A DNA stretch of 64,000 nt from Streptococcus suis (GCF_902702775.1 NZ_LR738724.1:434001-498000), one strand, 5' to 3'. Positions 1 to 9,718 are shown, counted from the first letter of the stretch. Program-made: numbers and translations. Notes: generated by a model from the sequence alone, not told the origin.

Positions 1-1
1 C

Positions 2-943
2 CATGGTGGAACAAATTTTGGTTTCATGAATGGTTGCTCTGCTCGTGGTCAAATTGATTTGCCTCAGGTAACTTCTTATGATTATGATGCTATATTGGAT
101 GAAGCTGGAAATCCTACTAAGAAGTTTTATCTTTTGCAACAACGTTTGAAAGAAGTCTATCCTGAATTAGAGTATGCAGAACCGCTTGTAAAAGAGGCAA
201 AAGCTTTTTCAGATGTGTCGCTTCATGATAAGGTGAGTTTATTTGCTACTCTAGAAAATGTAAGCGATTGCGTAAAAGGGTTTTATCCTAAGAATATGGA
301 AGAGCTTGATCAGTCAACAGGTTATATTTTATATAGAACAGAGTTGGAGCGGGATAAGACAGAAGCGGAACGTTTCCGAGTAGTTGATGCGCGTGACCGT
401 ATCCAAATTTATGCAGATGGAAAATTCGTTGCAACTCAGTATCAGACTGAGATTGGTGACGATGTTGAATTGGATTTTAAAGATGACAAGCTAAAATTAG
501 ATATTTTGGTAGAAAATATGGGACGTGTCAATTATGGGCATAAACTAACGGCTCCTACCCAGTCTAAAGGGCTTGGTCGAGGTGCGATGGCTGATTTACA
601 TTTTATTGGTCATTGGGAAACCTATCCTTTGCATCTTGAGTCAGTTGAGGACTTGGATTTTAGTAAGGGCTGGGAGGAAGGTCAAGCTGCTTTCTATCGT
701 TATCAGTTTGAACTGGATGAACTTGCGGATACTTACTTAGACATGACAGGTTTTGGTAAGGGAGTTGTTTTCGTTAATAATGTAAATATTGGACGTTTTT
801 GGGAAAAAGGGCCAATCCTCTATCTCTATATTCCAAAAGGATACTTAAAGAAAGGAGCGAATGAAATAATTGTCTTCGAGACAGAAGGAAAATATAGAGA
901 GAAGATTCATTTTTCACAAAGACCCGTTATAAAAGATTTGTAG
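2..943 (+). CDS. bgaC: Beta-galactosidase, GH35 family (C-terminal part)
   Basis: The reading frame is already open at the left edge, so the N-terminal catalytic part lies outside the window. The first visible residues, HGGTNFGFMNGC, are the hallmark of the end of the GH35 catalytic barrel. About 300 residues of C-terminal beta-sandwich domains follow, with jelly-roll features such as GKGVVFVNNVNIGRFW near the end. GH35 enzymes of this streptococcal group remove terminal beta-1,3-linked galactose. No secretion or anchor signal is visible in this part. The PTS genes start 53 bp downstream on the same strand, as in the pneumococcal bgaC locus, so the galactose-containing product is probably imported by that PTS. 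Confidence 0.88.
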   Translation, partial: HGGTNFGFMNGCSARGQIDLPQVTSYDYDAILDEAGNPTKKFYLLQQRLKEVYPELEYAEPLVKEAKAFSDVSLHDKVSLFATLENVSDCVKGFYPKNMEELDQSTGYILYRTELERDKTEAERFRVVDARDRIQIYADGKFVATQYQTEIGDDVELDFKDDKLKLDILVENMGRVNYGHKLTAPTQSKGLGRGAMADLHFIGHWETYPLHLESVEDLDFSKGWEEGQAAFYRYQFELDELADTYLDMTGFGKGVVFVNNVNIGRFWEKGPILYLYIPKGYLKKGANEIIVFETEGKYREKIHFSQRPVIKDL

Positions 944-996
944 AAATTTTAATCGGTTTCTGCCTAAAAGATTTATGAAGAAAAGGAGAACACTGT

Positions 997-1482
997 ATGG
1001 CAATTATTGCTACGCGTATTGATGGTCGTTTGATCCACGGTCAGGTTGCTAACTTATGGACGACGAAATTGAACATCGGTCGTATCATGGTTATCGATGA
1101 TGCTGTTGCTCAAAATGACATTGAAAAACAAGGACTGAAATTAGCATGTCCTCCAGGCGTAAAATTATCGATTTTACCGATTGAAAAGGCTGCTAATAAT
1201 ATTAAGGAGGGCAAGTATGATAGTCAACGTCTCTTGATTGTTGCTCGTCGTCCAGAAAACTTCCTTCGCTTGGTAGAGTACGGGGTTGAGCTCCCTGAGT
1301 TGAACGTAGGGAATATGTCTCAAACTCCGGAAACTCGTTCTGTAACTCGTTCTATTAACGTTGTAGATAAGGATATTGCAGATTTTGATGCCTTGGCGGC
1401 TAAGGGTGTAAAATTATTTGCACAAATGGTACCTGGCGATTCACCAAAAGACTTTATGCCATTATTGGATAAGGTTAGATAA
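997..1482 (+). CDS. PTS mannose/N-acetylgalactosamine-family EIIB
   Basis: A 161-residue protein of the mannose-family IIB type. The motif TRIDGRLIHGQVA near residues 7-19 carries the expected phospho-accepting histidine (H15). The IIB domain receives phosphate from EIIA and passes it to the incoming sugar. The start follows a strong GGAG site at about 985. It is the first gene of a compact IIB-IIC-IID-IIA set immediately after the galactosidase. By synteny with pneumococcal bgaC loci the substrate is likely a galactose/hexosamine-containing sugar, but the sequence alone does not fix it. Confidence 0.92.
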   Translation: MAIIATRIDGRLIHGQVANLWTTKLNIGRIMVIDDAVAQNDIEKQGLKLACPPGVKLSILPIEKAANNIKEGKYDSQRLLIVARRPENFLRLVEYGVELPELNVGNMSQTPETRSVTRSINVVDKDIADFDALAAKGVKLFAQMVPGDSPKDFMPLLDKVR

Positions 1483-1523
1483 CATTCGGATATTTTTGAA
1501 AAATTTAAAGGAGGATCACTATT

Positions 1524-2417
1524 ATGCAATGGTGGCAAATATTACTTCTAACGCTCTACTCTGCTTACCAGATTTGTGACGAGCTGACAATTGTATCGTC
1601 AGCAGGTTCACCAGTCTTTGCAGGGTTTATCACTGGTTTAATCATGGGCGATATGACAACAGGTTTGGCAATTGGTGCCAGCTTGCAGTTGATGGTGCTT
1701 GGTGTAGGTACATTTGGTGGTGCGTCACGTATTGATGCAACATCTGGTGCGGTATTGGCGACAGCCTTCTCTGTATCACAAGGTATTGACCCTGAACTTG
1801 CAGTAGCTACTATCGCAGTTCCAGTAGCAGCACTTCTTGTTTATACAGATATTGCTGGTCGTTTCTCAACTACTTTCTTTGCACACCGTGTAGATGCGGC
1901 GATTGAACGCTTTGACTACGCTGGTATCGAACGCAACTATCTGCTTGGTGCAATTCCTTGGGCACTTTCTCGTGCACTTCCAGTTTTCCTTGCCCTTGCT
2001 TTTGGTGGTGAGTTTGTAGATGCAATGGTTAAAACTATTGAACAATACCAATGGATTGCCAACGGTTTGACGCTTGCAGCTCGTATGCTTCCAGGTCTTG
2101 GTTTTGCAATCTTGCTTCACTATCTTCCACTTAAACGTAACCTTCACTACTTGGCGGTAGGTTTCGCTCTTACAGCTATGTTGACTGTTCTTTACGGTAA
2201 CGTATCAGCTTTGGGTGGTGCAGTTGCTGGTATCGTTGGCACTCTTCCTGAAGATGCAGGCGTAAGCTTTGTCAATAACTTCAAAGGTTTGTCAATGATT
2301 GGTATCGCTATTGTGGGTGCATTCCTTTCAGTGATTCACTTCAAAAATAGCCAAAAAGTAACTGTGGTTGCTCCATCAAATTCAGAAAGTGGGGAAATTG
2401 AAGATGACGAAATCTAA
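1524..2417 (+). CDS. PTS mannose-family EIIC permease
   Basis: A 297-residue hydrophobic protein of the EII-Sor/IIC family. It has glycine-rich membrane segments, including FAGFITGLIMGDMTTGLAIG near residues 32-51, and GASLQLMVLGVGTFGGA just after. It forms the sugar channel together with EIID. A clear AAAGGAGG ribosome site precedes the ATG. The C-terminal tail is polar and acidic, and its last codons overlap the start of the EIID gene by 14 bases, which suggests translational coupling. Confidence 0.92.
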   Translation: MQWWQILLLTLYSAYQICDELTIVSSAGSPVFAGFITGLIMGDMTTGLAIGASLQLMVLGVGTFGGASRIDATSGAVLATAFSVSQGIDPELAVATIAVPVAALLVYTDIAGRFSTTFFAHRVDAAIERFDYAGIERNYLLGAIPWALSRALPVFLALAFGGEFVDAMVKTIEQYQWIANGLTLAARMLPGLGFAILLHYLPLKRNLHYLAVGFALTAMLTVLYGNVSALGGAVAGIVGTLPEDAGVSFVNNFKGLSMIGIAIVGAFLSVIHFKNSQKVTVVAPSNSESGEIEDDEI

Positions 2418-3222
2418 TTACAAATTAACAAAAGAAGATTTTAATCAAATCAACAAACGTAGCTTGTTCACTTTCCAACTTGGTTGGAACTATGAGCGGA
2501 TGCAGGCATCTGGCTACCTCTACATGATTTTGCCACAATTGCGTAAAATGTATGGAGATGGTACTCCTGAGTTGAAGGAAATGATGAAATTGCATACTCA
2601 GTTCTTCAATACTTCACCATTTTTCCATACCATCATCACAGGTATTGACTTGGCACTTGAAGAAAGTGACGGTGTGGCTTCTAAAGATGCAGTTAACGGT
2701 ATTAAAACTGGTTTGATGGGACCATTTGCCCCAATTGGTGACTCAATCTTTGGTTCATTGGTACCAGCTATCATGGGTACTGTTGCAGCGACTATGGCGG
2801 CTCAAGGTCAGCCTTGGGGTATCTTCCTTTGGGTAGCAGTAGCAGTGGTTTATGACATCTTCCGTTGGAAACAGTTGGAAGTTGCCTACAAAGAAGGTAC
2901 TAAGTTGATTACAACCATGCGTGATCGCTTGACAGCTCTTGTTGATGCTGCTTCAGTCATGGGTGTCTTCATGATGGGTGCCTTGATTGCAACTATGATT
3001 AACTTTGAAGTGACTTGGGCTCCAACTGTAGGTGAGAAAGTGATTGACATTCAAGACTTGCTCAACACAATCTTCCCTCGCCTTGTTCCAGCTGTCTTTA
3101 CAGGTTTTGTATTCTGGTTGCTCGGTCGTAAAGGTATGACCTCTACCAAGGCTATCTTGATCATCATTGCGCTTGCTCTTTGCTTGTCAGCAATCGGTCA
3201 CTTCGCATTTGGTATGGCATAA
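2404..3222 (+). CDS. PTS mannose-family EIID
   Basis: A 272-residue EIID subunit. I chose the ATG at 2404 (MTKSNYKLTKEDFNQ) over an upstream in-frame codon, because a GGGG/GAAG purine stretch precedes it and the family usually begins with such a short polar leader. The N-terminal part is cytoplasmic with the typical RSLFTFQLGWNYERMQ..GY motif. Membrane segments are in the C-terminal half. The stop codon overlaps the next ATG in the string TAATG. Confidence 0.92.
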   Translation: MTKSNYKLTKEDFNQINKRSLFTFQLGWNYERMQASGYLYMILPQLRKMYGDGTPELKEMMKLHTQFFNTSPFFHTIITGIDLALEESDGVASKDAVNGIKTGLMGPFAPIGDSIFGSLVPAIMGTVAATMAAQGQPWGIFLWVAVAVVYDIFRWKQLEVAYKEGTKLITTMRDRLTALVDAASVMGVFMMGALIATMINFEVTWAPTVGEKVIDIQDLLNTIFPRLVPAVFTGFVFWLLGRKGMTSTKAILIIIALALCLSAIGHFAFGMA

Positions 3223-3623
3223 TGACTAGAAGTTTAGTATTAGTAAGTCATGGTATCTTCTGCGAGGAGTTGAAAAAATCTACTGAAATGATTATGGGGC
3301 CTCAAGAGGACATATATACAGTAGCTTTATTACCAGAAGAAGGTCCAGAAGACTTCCAGAAAAAATTTGAAGAAACAATTGCTAATCTAGATGACTTTGT
3401 TGTCTTCGCAGACTTGTTGGGCGGTACACCAGCCAACGTCGTATCACGAAAATTGATTGAAGGTGGGCAGTTTGACCTCTATGCAGGTATGAATATGCCA
3501 ATGGTTATCGGCTTCTTGAACGGCGTCTTGCTTGGCGAAGCTGTAGACTATGTCGAATTTGGTACAAGCAACCTAGTTCATGTCAATAGCCTATTAACAA
3601 GTGATGAAGATGACGATGAGTGA
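3222..3623 (+). CDS. PTS mannose-family EIIA
   Basis: A 133-residue EIIA domain. The ATG at 3222 overlaps the EIID stop. The motif VLVSHGIFCEELKKS contains the phosphorylated histidine (H10), and FADLLGGTPANVVSR is the conserved substrate-loop region of the family. It relays phosphate from HPr to EIIB. In the pneumococcal bgaC locus this gene is followed by agaS (sugar isomerase family) and galM. Here galM follows directly and agaS is absent. Confidence 0.92.
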   Translation: MTRSLVLVSHGIFCEELKKSTEMIMGPQEDIYTVALLPEEGPEDFQKKFEETIANLDDFVVFADLLGGTPANVVSRKLIEGGQFDLYAGMNMPMVIGFLNGVLLGEAVDYVEFGTSNLVHVNSLLTSDEDDDE

Positions 3624-3784
3624 AACAGTCAGGGAAGTGACTGTTTCAGCCTGAGCCTAGAAATAAGAGAGTGAGGCTAACTCAGCCGATTGTTACAGAC
3701 GGATTTGATTTTCGTTAATTATAAAATGTTCTATAGTTGATAGGCTTTAAGTATCCTGAGGGAGTTACAATAGTGACTCCCTCA
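3621..3784 (+). terminator. Two hairpins between the PTS genes and galM
   Basis: An 11-bp stem (TGAAACAGTCA / TGACTGTTTCA) overlaps the EIIA stop codon. A second, 12-bp stem with an AATA loop lies at 3757-3784, followed by only a weak T stretch. They may be attenuators or terminators. The lack of a U-run after the first stem argues against a classic intrinsic terminator there. Confidence 0.45.
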
Positions 3785-3805
3785 TTTGGCTTGTGAGGAA
3801 AAGAA

Positions 3806-4807
3806 ATGATTGAAGTAAAAACATTTGGTGAAAAAGCAAAACTGTATTGCTTGGAAAACAAGAATGGCATGCAGGTAACCTTGACGGATTTTGGAGCTAG
3901 AGTGGTAGAAGTGCTTCTGCCAGTAGAAGAAAATGGCGGTTTACGAAATGTCAGTTTGGCGGCTAAGTCGGATGAAGATTACCGCAAGACAGATTTGTAT
4001 CCTGGTTCAACAATTATCCCAGTAGCGGGGCGTATTTCAGGTGCCCAAGCTGAGATAAAGGGAACAAGCTATCATTTTACAGAAAATGAACCTGGTAGGA
4101 CTCTACACGGTGGGGTTGACACGGCAAATGAGCAGTACTGGGACGTTGAGCTAGACCATGAGAGAAATCAAGTGACCTTTGGTATGGTCCTAAAAGATGG
4201 TTTTAATGGCTTTCCTGGTGATGTGAGGGTCAAGGCTATTTATTGTTTGACGGATAAAAATGAATTGACAGTTGACTACCAGGCTGTATCGGATAAGGAT
4301 ACGATTTTTAATCCGACCAACCATATCTATTTCAACTTGACTGGTGATTTTCAACGGTCAGTTGCCGAGCACCGTATTAAAATTGCTGCCAATCACTATG
4401 CTCCGCTTGGGGAGGATAACCTGCCAACGGGTGTCTTAGAAGATGTGACAGGGACGCCGTTTGATTTTAGAGATTTTGCGCCTTTTACTCAGGGATTTGA
4501 TAGCCAATATCCTCAAAATGTGTTGGTAAAAGGCTATGACCACCCATGGGTATTGGAAGAGGTGGATATTCCGGTAGAAGTTTTGAGTCCAGATGGGAAA
4601 ATTGGACTCAGTGTCAAAACCAACCAGCCTGCGGTCGTTATTTATACATATAATTTTCCTGTTGAAGCTTTGGCCTGTTACCACGGTGTCTTTAGTTTAG
4701 AGTGTCAGGCCTTGCCGAATGCGTGCAATGTCGATGGATTTGGTTCGATTTTGTTAGAACAAGGAGAAGAATTTCTGTCTAAAACGACCTATCGTTTTAC
4801 TTGGTAA
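3806..4807 (+). CDS. galM: Aldose 1-epimerase
   Basis: A 333-residue protein matching galactose mutarotase in length and motifs: an N-terminal TDFGARVVEV strand, PVAGRISGA, GRTLHGG with an active-site histidine, NPTNHIYFNLTGD with the second histidine, and an acidic residue near the C-terminus in LECQALPNA. It interconverts alpha and beta anomers of galactose or glucose. Its place after a galactosidase and PTS fits anomer conversion of the released sugar. A GAGGAAAAGA site precedes the ATG. Confidence 0.93.
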   Translation: MIEVKTFGEKAKLYCLENKNGMQVTLTDFGARVVEVLLPVEENGGLRNVSLAAKSDEDYRKTDLYPGSTIIPVAGRISGAQAEIKGTSYHFTENEPGRTLHGGVDTANEQYWDVELDHERNQVTFGMVLKDGFNGFPGDVRVKAIYCLTDKNELTVDYQAVSDKDTIFNPTNHIYFNLTGDFQRSVAEHRIKIAANHYAPLGEDNLPTGVLEDVTGTPFDFRDFAPFTQGFDSQYPQNVLVKGYDHPWVLEEVDIPVEVLSPDGKIGLSVKTNQPAVVIYTYNFPVEALACYHGVFSLECQALPNACNVDGFGSILLEQGEEFLSKTTYRFTW

Positions 4808-4817
4808 AAAAATGGGG

Positions 4818-4850
4818 ACTCTAACTGTGTTACAGTTAGGGTTTTCTTGT
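4818..4850 (+). terminator. Intrinsic terminator after galM
   Basis: The stem CTAACTGT/ACAGTTAG is extended by further pairs, has a 3-nt loop and is followed by TTTTC. Confidence 0.75.
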
Positions 4851-4874
4851 GTTTTCTAGAAAATATGGTATAAT
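4847..4874 (+). promoter_or_regulatory. Promoter for the DUF1912 gene
   Basis: TTGTGT at 4847-4852 and TATAAT at 4869-4874 are separated by 16 bp. The -35 overlaps the tail of the galM terminator. Confidence 0.6.
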
Positions 4875-4916
4875 AAACCGGTGTGTTTCAATTGAAGCAG
4901 GCGAAAGAGGAAAATA

Positions 4917-5171
4917 ATGACAAAAGAACAAGAATTTTTAAAAGAATTTGAAGCTTGGGTCAACACTCAGGTCATGGTAAACGAGATGGCGGTTGAAGAA
5001 AGTCGTCGTGTCTTGGAAGAAGACAAAGATGAGCGTGCAGCGGATGCTTATATTCGTTATGAGAGCAAGCTGGATGCCTATCGATTCATTCAAGGGAAAT
5101 TTGCCAACTACCATGCTGGCAAAGGTTTTCATGATTTACCAGATGAGTTGTTTGGTCAAAGGCATTATTAA
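4917..5171 (+). CDS. DUF1912 family protein
   Basis: An 84-residue, charged, mostly helical soluble protein. It matches the streptococcal DUF1912 family in its helical EEFEAWVNTQVMVNEMA and YESKLDAYRFIQGKFANY regions. The function is unknown. It appears monocistronic, with its own promoter and an AGAGGAAAAT ribosome site. Confidence 0.75.
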   Translation: MTKEQEFLKEFEAWVNTQVMVNEMAVEESRRVLEEDKDERAADAYIRYESKLDAYRFIQGKFANYHAGKGFHDLPDELFGQRHY

Positions 5172-5346
5172 GAAACTATATTCACAGTTCAGCATTTCTA
5201 TCTAAGGATAGTTCTTCAGCTATTCATCGTTGTTTTTTCAAAATACAGTCAGTATTTCCTCAAAAAACGGCCTTGATTAGTGAAAAACTATTTCTTATAT
5301 AGGTACTTTACTTGTGAGTACAGGTTCTAAGGAGAAAGGAGTTAAC

Positions 5347-5733
5347 ATGGCAAAGAAAAAAGTAAATCGAAAAAAACAATTGAAAAAACAATTAGCAGAC
5401 TTGAAACGTGCAGGTCGTGTAGGTCTTGAAAGAGCTGCAGAGGTAGTAGAGACAGTTGCTCACAAGACTGAGGCTGTAGTAGAGCATGCTGTGGAACAAG
5501 TGAAAGAAGTTGTAGCAGAGGTGACTTCTTCAGCGACTTCATTGGAAGACTTTTTGGCACTTCCTGAGTTGGAAGGCATTGCGGCAGCACGTTTGGAAAC
5601 CTTCTACGAAGCAGGTATTCAATCTGTGGCGGATTTTGCAAACCATACAGAAAAAGAGCTCTTGGCTCTTAAAGGCATCGGTCCTGCAACCATCAAGCAG
5701 TTGAAAGAAAAAGGGATTGAGTTGAAAGCTTAA
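5347..5733 (+). CDS. Helix-hairpin-helix protein
   Basis: A 128-residue protein. The ATG at 5347 is preferred because AAGGAGAAAGGAG lies just upstream. The N-terminus is very basic (MAKKKVNRKKQLKKQL). The middle is a long Ala/Val/Glu-rich helix (about residues 20-60). The C-terminus is a helix-hairpin-helix unit with LLALKGIGPATIKQLKEKGI. This combination suggests DNA binding, perhaps nucleoid-associated, but the role is not established. Confidence 0.7.
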   Translation: MAKKKVNRKKQLKKQLADLKRAGRVGLERAAEVVETVAHKTEAVVEHAVEQVKEVVAEVTSSATSLEDFLALPELEGIAAARLETFYEAGIQSVADFANHTEKELLALKGIGPATIKQLKEKGIELKA

Positions 5734-5738
5734 ATCCC

Positions 5739-5767
5739 TTGCTTTTCAAGGTGCAATTTGTTACAAT
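5739..5767 (+). promoter_or_regulatory. Promoter of the valine T-box operon
   Basis: TTGCTT (5739-5744) and TACAAT (5762-5767) are separated by 17 bp, immediately upstream of the T-box leader. Confidence 0.6.
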
Positions 5768-5957
5768 AAAGCCATTCAGAGGTGTTTTGAGCCCCATTTG
5801 TCACAGGAAGCGGTGGTACTGAGAAATCCGCACAAATGTCAAAACTGGTTGCTGATGGTGTGAATCGAATAAGCAAAGTGCAGATAACTTATCTGAACAA
5901 GGGTGGTACCGCGGAATAACTTCGTCCCTGTCTAGCAAGTCTAGGCGGGGATTTTCA
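5768..5957 (+). promoter_or_regulatory. T-box leader, valine specificity
   Basis: Stem I carries ATTTGT/ACAAAT above and GTTTT/AAAAC below a specifier loop. The three bases between the 3' strands are GTC (5838-5840), a valine codon. The T-box core AGGGTGGTACCGCG is at about 5900-5913. A strong terminator stem follows (5924-5935 pairing with 5941-5952, then TTTCATTT). Uncharged tRNA-Val should favour read-through into the genes below. valS lies third in line, about 1.1 kb downstream, which agrees with the GTC specifier. Confidence 0.88.
5924..5955 (+). terminator. T-box terminator
   Basis: The stem GTCCCTGTCTAG/CTAGGCGGGGAT contains several G-U pairs, has a CAAGT loop and is followed by a T-rich tail. 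It competes with the antiterminator formed by the T-box core. Confidence 0.8.
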
Positions 5958-5974
5958 TTTGGAAAGGAGAAGAT

Positions 5975-6364
5975 ATGCTACATCATGTTGAAATATATGT
6001 TTCAGACTTGGAAACCTCACGTGCATTTTACGATTTTCTTCTGACCAAGCTGGGCTACTCGCTCTATCAGGAGTGGGAGGACGGGCTGTCTTATAAAAAA
6101 GCAGAGCAGTACCTGGTCTTTGTCCAAACGCCAAAGGACTTCCTAGAGGCAGGTTATCACCGGTGCCGAACAGGTCTCAATCATCTAGCCTTTCATGCGG
6201 GCACACCTGATGAGATTGACCAATGGCGGAAGGAATTTTTGACCAGACGAGTCAAATTGCTCTACGACGACCGCTATCCCCATGCAGGAGGACCAAACCA
6301 CTATGCCCTCTATCTAGAAGACCCAGATGGGATAAAGATAGAGTTGGTGGGGGAGGCAGTATGA
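5975..6364 (+). CDS. VOC/glyoxalase-fold protein
   Basis: A 129-residue VOC-superfamily protein. The start MLHHVEIYVSDLETSRAFYDFLL and the end GPNHYALYLEDPDGIKIELV are the classic paired beta-alpha-beta-beta-beta modules. Candidate metal ligands are H4, the histidine of LNHLAFHAG and E123. The substrate is unknown. It is the first gene behind the valine T-box, and its stop overlaps the next ATG (ATGA). Confidence 0.82.
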   Translation: MLHHVEIYVSDLETSRAFYDFLLTKLGYSLYQEWEDGLSYKKAEQYLVFVQTPKDFLEAGYHRCRTGLNHLAFHAGTPDEIDQWRKEFLTRRVKLLYDDRYPHAGGPNHYALYLEDPDGIKIELVGEAV

Positions 6365-6936
6365 ATCTAATTATTATTGGAGCACAAGCTTCTGGCAAGA
6401 TGACCGTTGGGCAGGAAGTTGCGAAATTGACAGGGATGACACTCTTTCATAATCATGATTCGATTGATTTTAGCCTACGATTTATCCCAGAATTTTCTGA
6501 GGATATGTTCGATCTCAATACACGTATTACATTTGCTGTTTATGATGTGTTTGCTAGTTCAGGCCGCCCACTGATTGGAACTGCCCTGATTAATTTTAAA
6601 AATCCCATAGATGTTCAATTTCTTACAACAGTTCAGACGATTTTTCATCATCGTGGTCAGGAAATTTTATTTGTTGAATTGGAAACTACTTTAGATGAAC
6701 GTCTGCGGCGTAATCGGACAGAAAATCGACTGACCCATAAACCTTTGAAACGAAACATTGAAGTTTCAGAGGCTGAGATTCTTTCTACAGCTGATACATG
6801 TCAATATACCTCATTAGGCATTCCAGAGGGCATTCAGCATTATCTCAAAATTAATAATACCCATCTTTCTGCTAATGACGTAGCTCAACTGATTATCCAA
6901 AAAATGGAAGAGCTTGAGCAAGAACAAACGAAATAG
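6361..6936 (+). CDS. P-loop kinase-like protein (AAA/shikimate-kinase type)
   Basis: A 191-residue protein starting at the ATG that overlaps the VOC stop. The P-loop GAQASGKMT is at residues 7-15. A lid-like arginine cluster (ERLRRNRTENR) occurs in the middle. This matches small nucleotide or sugar kinases of unknown substrate. Translational coupling to the VOC gene and the shared T-box leader place it in a valine-responsive operon with valS. Confidence 0.7.
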   Translation: MNLIIIGAQASGKMTVGQEVAKLTGMTLFHNHDSIDFSLRFIPEFSEDMFDLNTRITFAVYDVFASSGRPLIGTALINFKNPIDVQFLTTVQTIFHHRGQEILFVELETTLDERLRRNRTENRLTHKPLKRNIEVSEAEILSTADTCQYTSLGIPEGIQHYLKINNTHLSANDVAQLIIQKMEELEQEQTK

Positions 6937-7049
6937 CCAGCCCAAAGGACTGACTATTTCTAGGAAATTATATGAAAAAGAATTGGGCTATTTCTAGCTT
7001 GAGGATAGTATAAACCAATTTTCTTAAAGAATACTAAAGGAGAAAAATA

Positions 7050-9701
7050 ATGTCAAAAGAATTATCACCAAAATACAATCCAGCCGAGGTTGAGGCTGGT
7101 CGTTACCAGACTTGGTTGGACCAAGATGTCTTTAAGCCGTCAGGCGATGCGGAGGCCAAGCCTTATTCGATCGTCATTCCGCCTCCAAACGTAACAGGTA
7201 AGTTGCACCTGGGGCACGCTTGGGATACTACCCTTCAAGACATCATCATCCGTCAGAAGCGGATGCAGGGCTTTGACACCCTCTGGCTTCCAGGTATGGA
7301 CCACGCGGGGATTGCCACTCAGGCTAAGGTTGAGGAACGCTTGCGTGAGCAAGGTGTGACCCGTTATGACTTGGGTCGTGAAAAATTCCTCGATAAAGTC
7401 TGGGAATGGAAAGATGAATATGCTACAACCATCAAGGAGCAATGGGGTAAACTAGGTTTATCTGTGGATTATTCACGTGAACGTTTCACACTTGATGAAG
7501 GCTTGTCAAAAGCTGTTCGTAAGGTCTTTGTAGAACTCTACAAAAAAGGCTGGATCTACCGTGGCGAATTTATCATCAACTGGGACCCAGCGGCTCGCAC
7601 AGCCCTTTCAGATATTGAAGTGATTCACAAGGACGTAGAAGGTGCCTTCTACCACATGAATTACATGTTGGAAGACGGCTCTCGTGCCCTTCAAGTTGCG
7701 ACAACTCGTCCTGAAACCATGTTCGGTGACGTTGCGGTGGCGGTTAACCCAGAAGACCCACGTTACAAGGACTTGATTGGCAAAAACGTTATCCTGCCAA
7801 TCGTTAACAAGTTAATTCCAATCGTTGCGGATGAACACGCAGACCCAGAATTTGGTACAGGGGTTGTGAAAATTACACCTGCCCACGATCCAAATGACTT
7901 CCTCGTAGGTCAACGCCACAATCTACCACAAGTCAACGTTATGAACGACGACGGTACCATGAACGAGTTGGCGGGTGAATTTGCAGGTATGGACCGCTTT
8001 GAAGCCCGTAAAGCAACGGTTGCGAAGTTGCAAGAACTGGGTGCCCTTGTGGAAATCGAAAACCGTGTGCATTCAGTTGGTCACTCTGAGCGTACAGGTG
8101 TGGTAGTCGAGCCACGCTTGTCAACTCAATGGTTTGTCAAAATGGACCAATTGGCTAAGAATGCCATTGCCAACCAAGACACAGCTGATAAGGTAGAATT
8201 TTACCCACCACGTTTCAACGATACCTTCCTACAATGGATGGAAAATGTACACGACTGGGTTATCTCGCGTCAGCTTTGGTGGGGCCATCAGATTCCAGCA
8301 TGGTATAACGAATCTGGCGAAATGTACGTCGGAGAAGAGGCTCCAGCAGGTGACGGTTGGGTACAGGATGAGGATGTCCTAGATACCTGGTTCAGCTCTG
8401 CCCTTTGGCCATTCTCAACCATGGGCTGGCCTGACGAAAATGCGGCGGACTTCCAGCGTTACTTCCCAACTTCAACCTTGGTAACGGGCTACGACATCAT
8501 CTTCTTCTGGGTGTCTCGTATGATTTTCCAATCGCTTGAGTTCACAGGCCGTCAGCCATTCAAGAACGTGCTGATCCACGGTTTGATCCGTGACGAAGAA
8601 GGTCGCAAGATGTCCAAGTCGCTTGGAAACGGGATTGACCCAATGGATGTTATTGAGAAATACGGTGCGGATGCTTTGCGTTGGTTCTTGTCAAACGGCT
8701 CTGCCCCTGGTCAAGATGTTCGCTTCTCTTATGAGAAGATGGACGCGTCTTGGAACTTCATCAACAAGATTTGGAACATTTCCCGCTATATCCTCATGAA
8801 CAATGAAGGTTTGACCTTGGATGCGGCGCGTGAGAATGTCGCCAAAGTCGCAGCTGGTGAGGCTGGTAATGTGACGGATCGCTGGATTCTCCACAACCTC
8901 AACGAAACCATTGCCAAGGTCACTGAAAACTTCGACAAATTCGAGTTTGGTGTGGCTGGTCACATCCTCTACAACTTCATCTGGGAAGAGTTCGCCAACT
9001 GGTATATCGAGCTGACCAAGGAGGTGCTCTACAGCGACAACGAGGCTGAGAAAGTCATGACCCGCTCTGTCCTTCTCTACACGCTGGACCAAATCCTTCG
9101 CCTCCTCCACCCAATCATGCCGTTTGTGACGGAAGAAATCTACGCTCAGTACGCAGAGGGCTCTATCGTGGTGGCAGCTTACCCTGTTGTCAACCCAGCC
9201 TTTGAAAATGCGGAAGCCCACAAGGGAGTGGAAAGCCTTAAGGACTTGATTCGTTCGGTGCGAAATAGTAGAGCAGAAGTGAATGTTGCGCCATCTAAGC
9301 CGATTACCATCTTGATTAAGACAGCGGATGCTGAGCTTGAAACCTTCTTCAAGGCAAATGAAAACTACATTCGACGCTTCACAAATCCAGAACATCTGGA
9401 AATCAGCTCAAGCATTGCTGCACTAGAATTAGCCATGTCAGCCGTTATCACCGGTGCTGAAATCTTCTTGCCACTAGCCGACCTCCTCAACGTCGAAGAA
9501 GAGTTGGCTCGACTAGACAAAGAACTAGCCAAATGGCAAAAAGAACTAGACATGGTCGGCAAAAAACTCAGCAACGAACGCTTCGTCGCCAACGCCAAAC
9601 CAGAAGTCGTTGAAAAAGAAAAAGAAAAACAAGCCGACTACCAAGCAAAATATGATGCGACAGTAGCGCGGATTGAAGAGATGAAGAAGTTGGTTAAATA
9701 A
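7050..9701 (+). CDS. valS: Valyl-tRNA synthetase
   Basis: An 883-residue class I synthetase. The HIGH-type motif HLGH is at residues 53-56 within [15 protein letters not shown]. The KMSKS motif is at 520-524. The CP1 editing domain lies between, with [15 protein letters not shown]. The C-terminal 60 residues form the coiled-coil arm typical of ValRS. It charges tRNA-Val in the cytoplasm. It sits 113 bp after the kinase-like gene, behind the valine T-box, and ends at an intrinsic terminator. Confidence 0.98.
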   Translation: MSKELSPKYNPAEVEAGRYQTWLDQDVFKPSGDAEAKPYSIVIPPPNVTGKLHLGHAWDTTLQDIIIRQKRMQGFDTLWLPGMDHAGIATQAKVEERLREQGVTRYDLGREKFLDKVWEWKDEYATTIKEQWGKLGLSVDYSRERFTLDEGLSKAVRKVFVELYKKGWIYRGEFIINWDPAARTALSDIEVIHKDVEGAFYHMNYMLEDGSRALQVATTRPETMFGDVAVAVNPEDPRYKDLIGKNVILPIVNKLIPIVADEHADPEFGTGVVKITPAHDPNDFLVGQRHNLPQVNVMNDDGTMNELAGEFAGMDRFEARKATVAKLQELGALVEIENRVHSVGHSERTGVVVEPRLSTQWFVKMDQLAKNAIANQDTADKVEFYPPRFNDTFLQWMENVHDWVISRQLWWGHQIPAWYNESGEMYVGEEAPAGDGWVQDEDVLDTWFSSALWPFSTMGWPDENAADFQRYFPTSTLVTGYDIIFFWVSRMIFQSLEFTGRQPFKNVLIHGLIRDEEGRKMSKSLGNGIDPMDVIEKYGADALRWFLSNGSAPGQDVRFSYEKMDASWNFINKIWNISRYILMNNEGLTLDAARENVAKVAAGEAGNVTDRWILHNLNETIAKVTENFDKFEFGVAGHILYNFIWEEFANWYIELTKEVLYSDNEAEKVMTRSVLLYTLDQILRLLHPIMPFVTEEIYAQYAEGSIVVAAYPVVNPAFENAEAHKGVESLKDLIRSVRNSRAEVNVAPSKPITILIKTADAELETFFKANENYIRRFTNPEHLEISSSIAALELAMSAVITGAEIFLPLADLLNVEEELARLDKELAKWQKELDMVGKKLSNERFVANAKPEVVEKEKEKQADYQAKYDATVARIEEMKKLVK

Positions 9702-9718
9702 GCTAATATAAACAGATT

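Noticed and set aside
8691..9395. 234-codon minus-strand frame inside valS
   Set aside because: It is a shadow of the valS coding sequence; its composition follows valS codon structure in the opposite strand.
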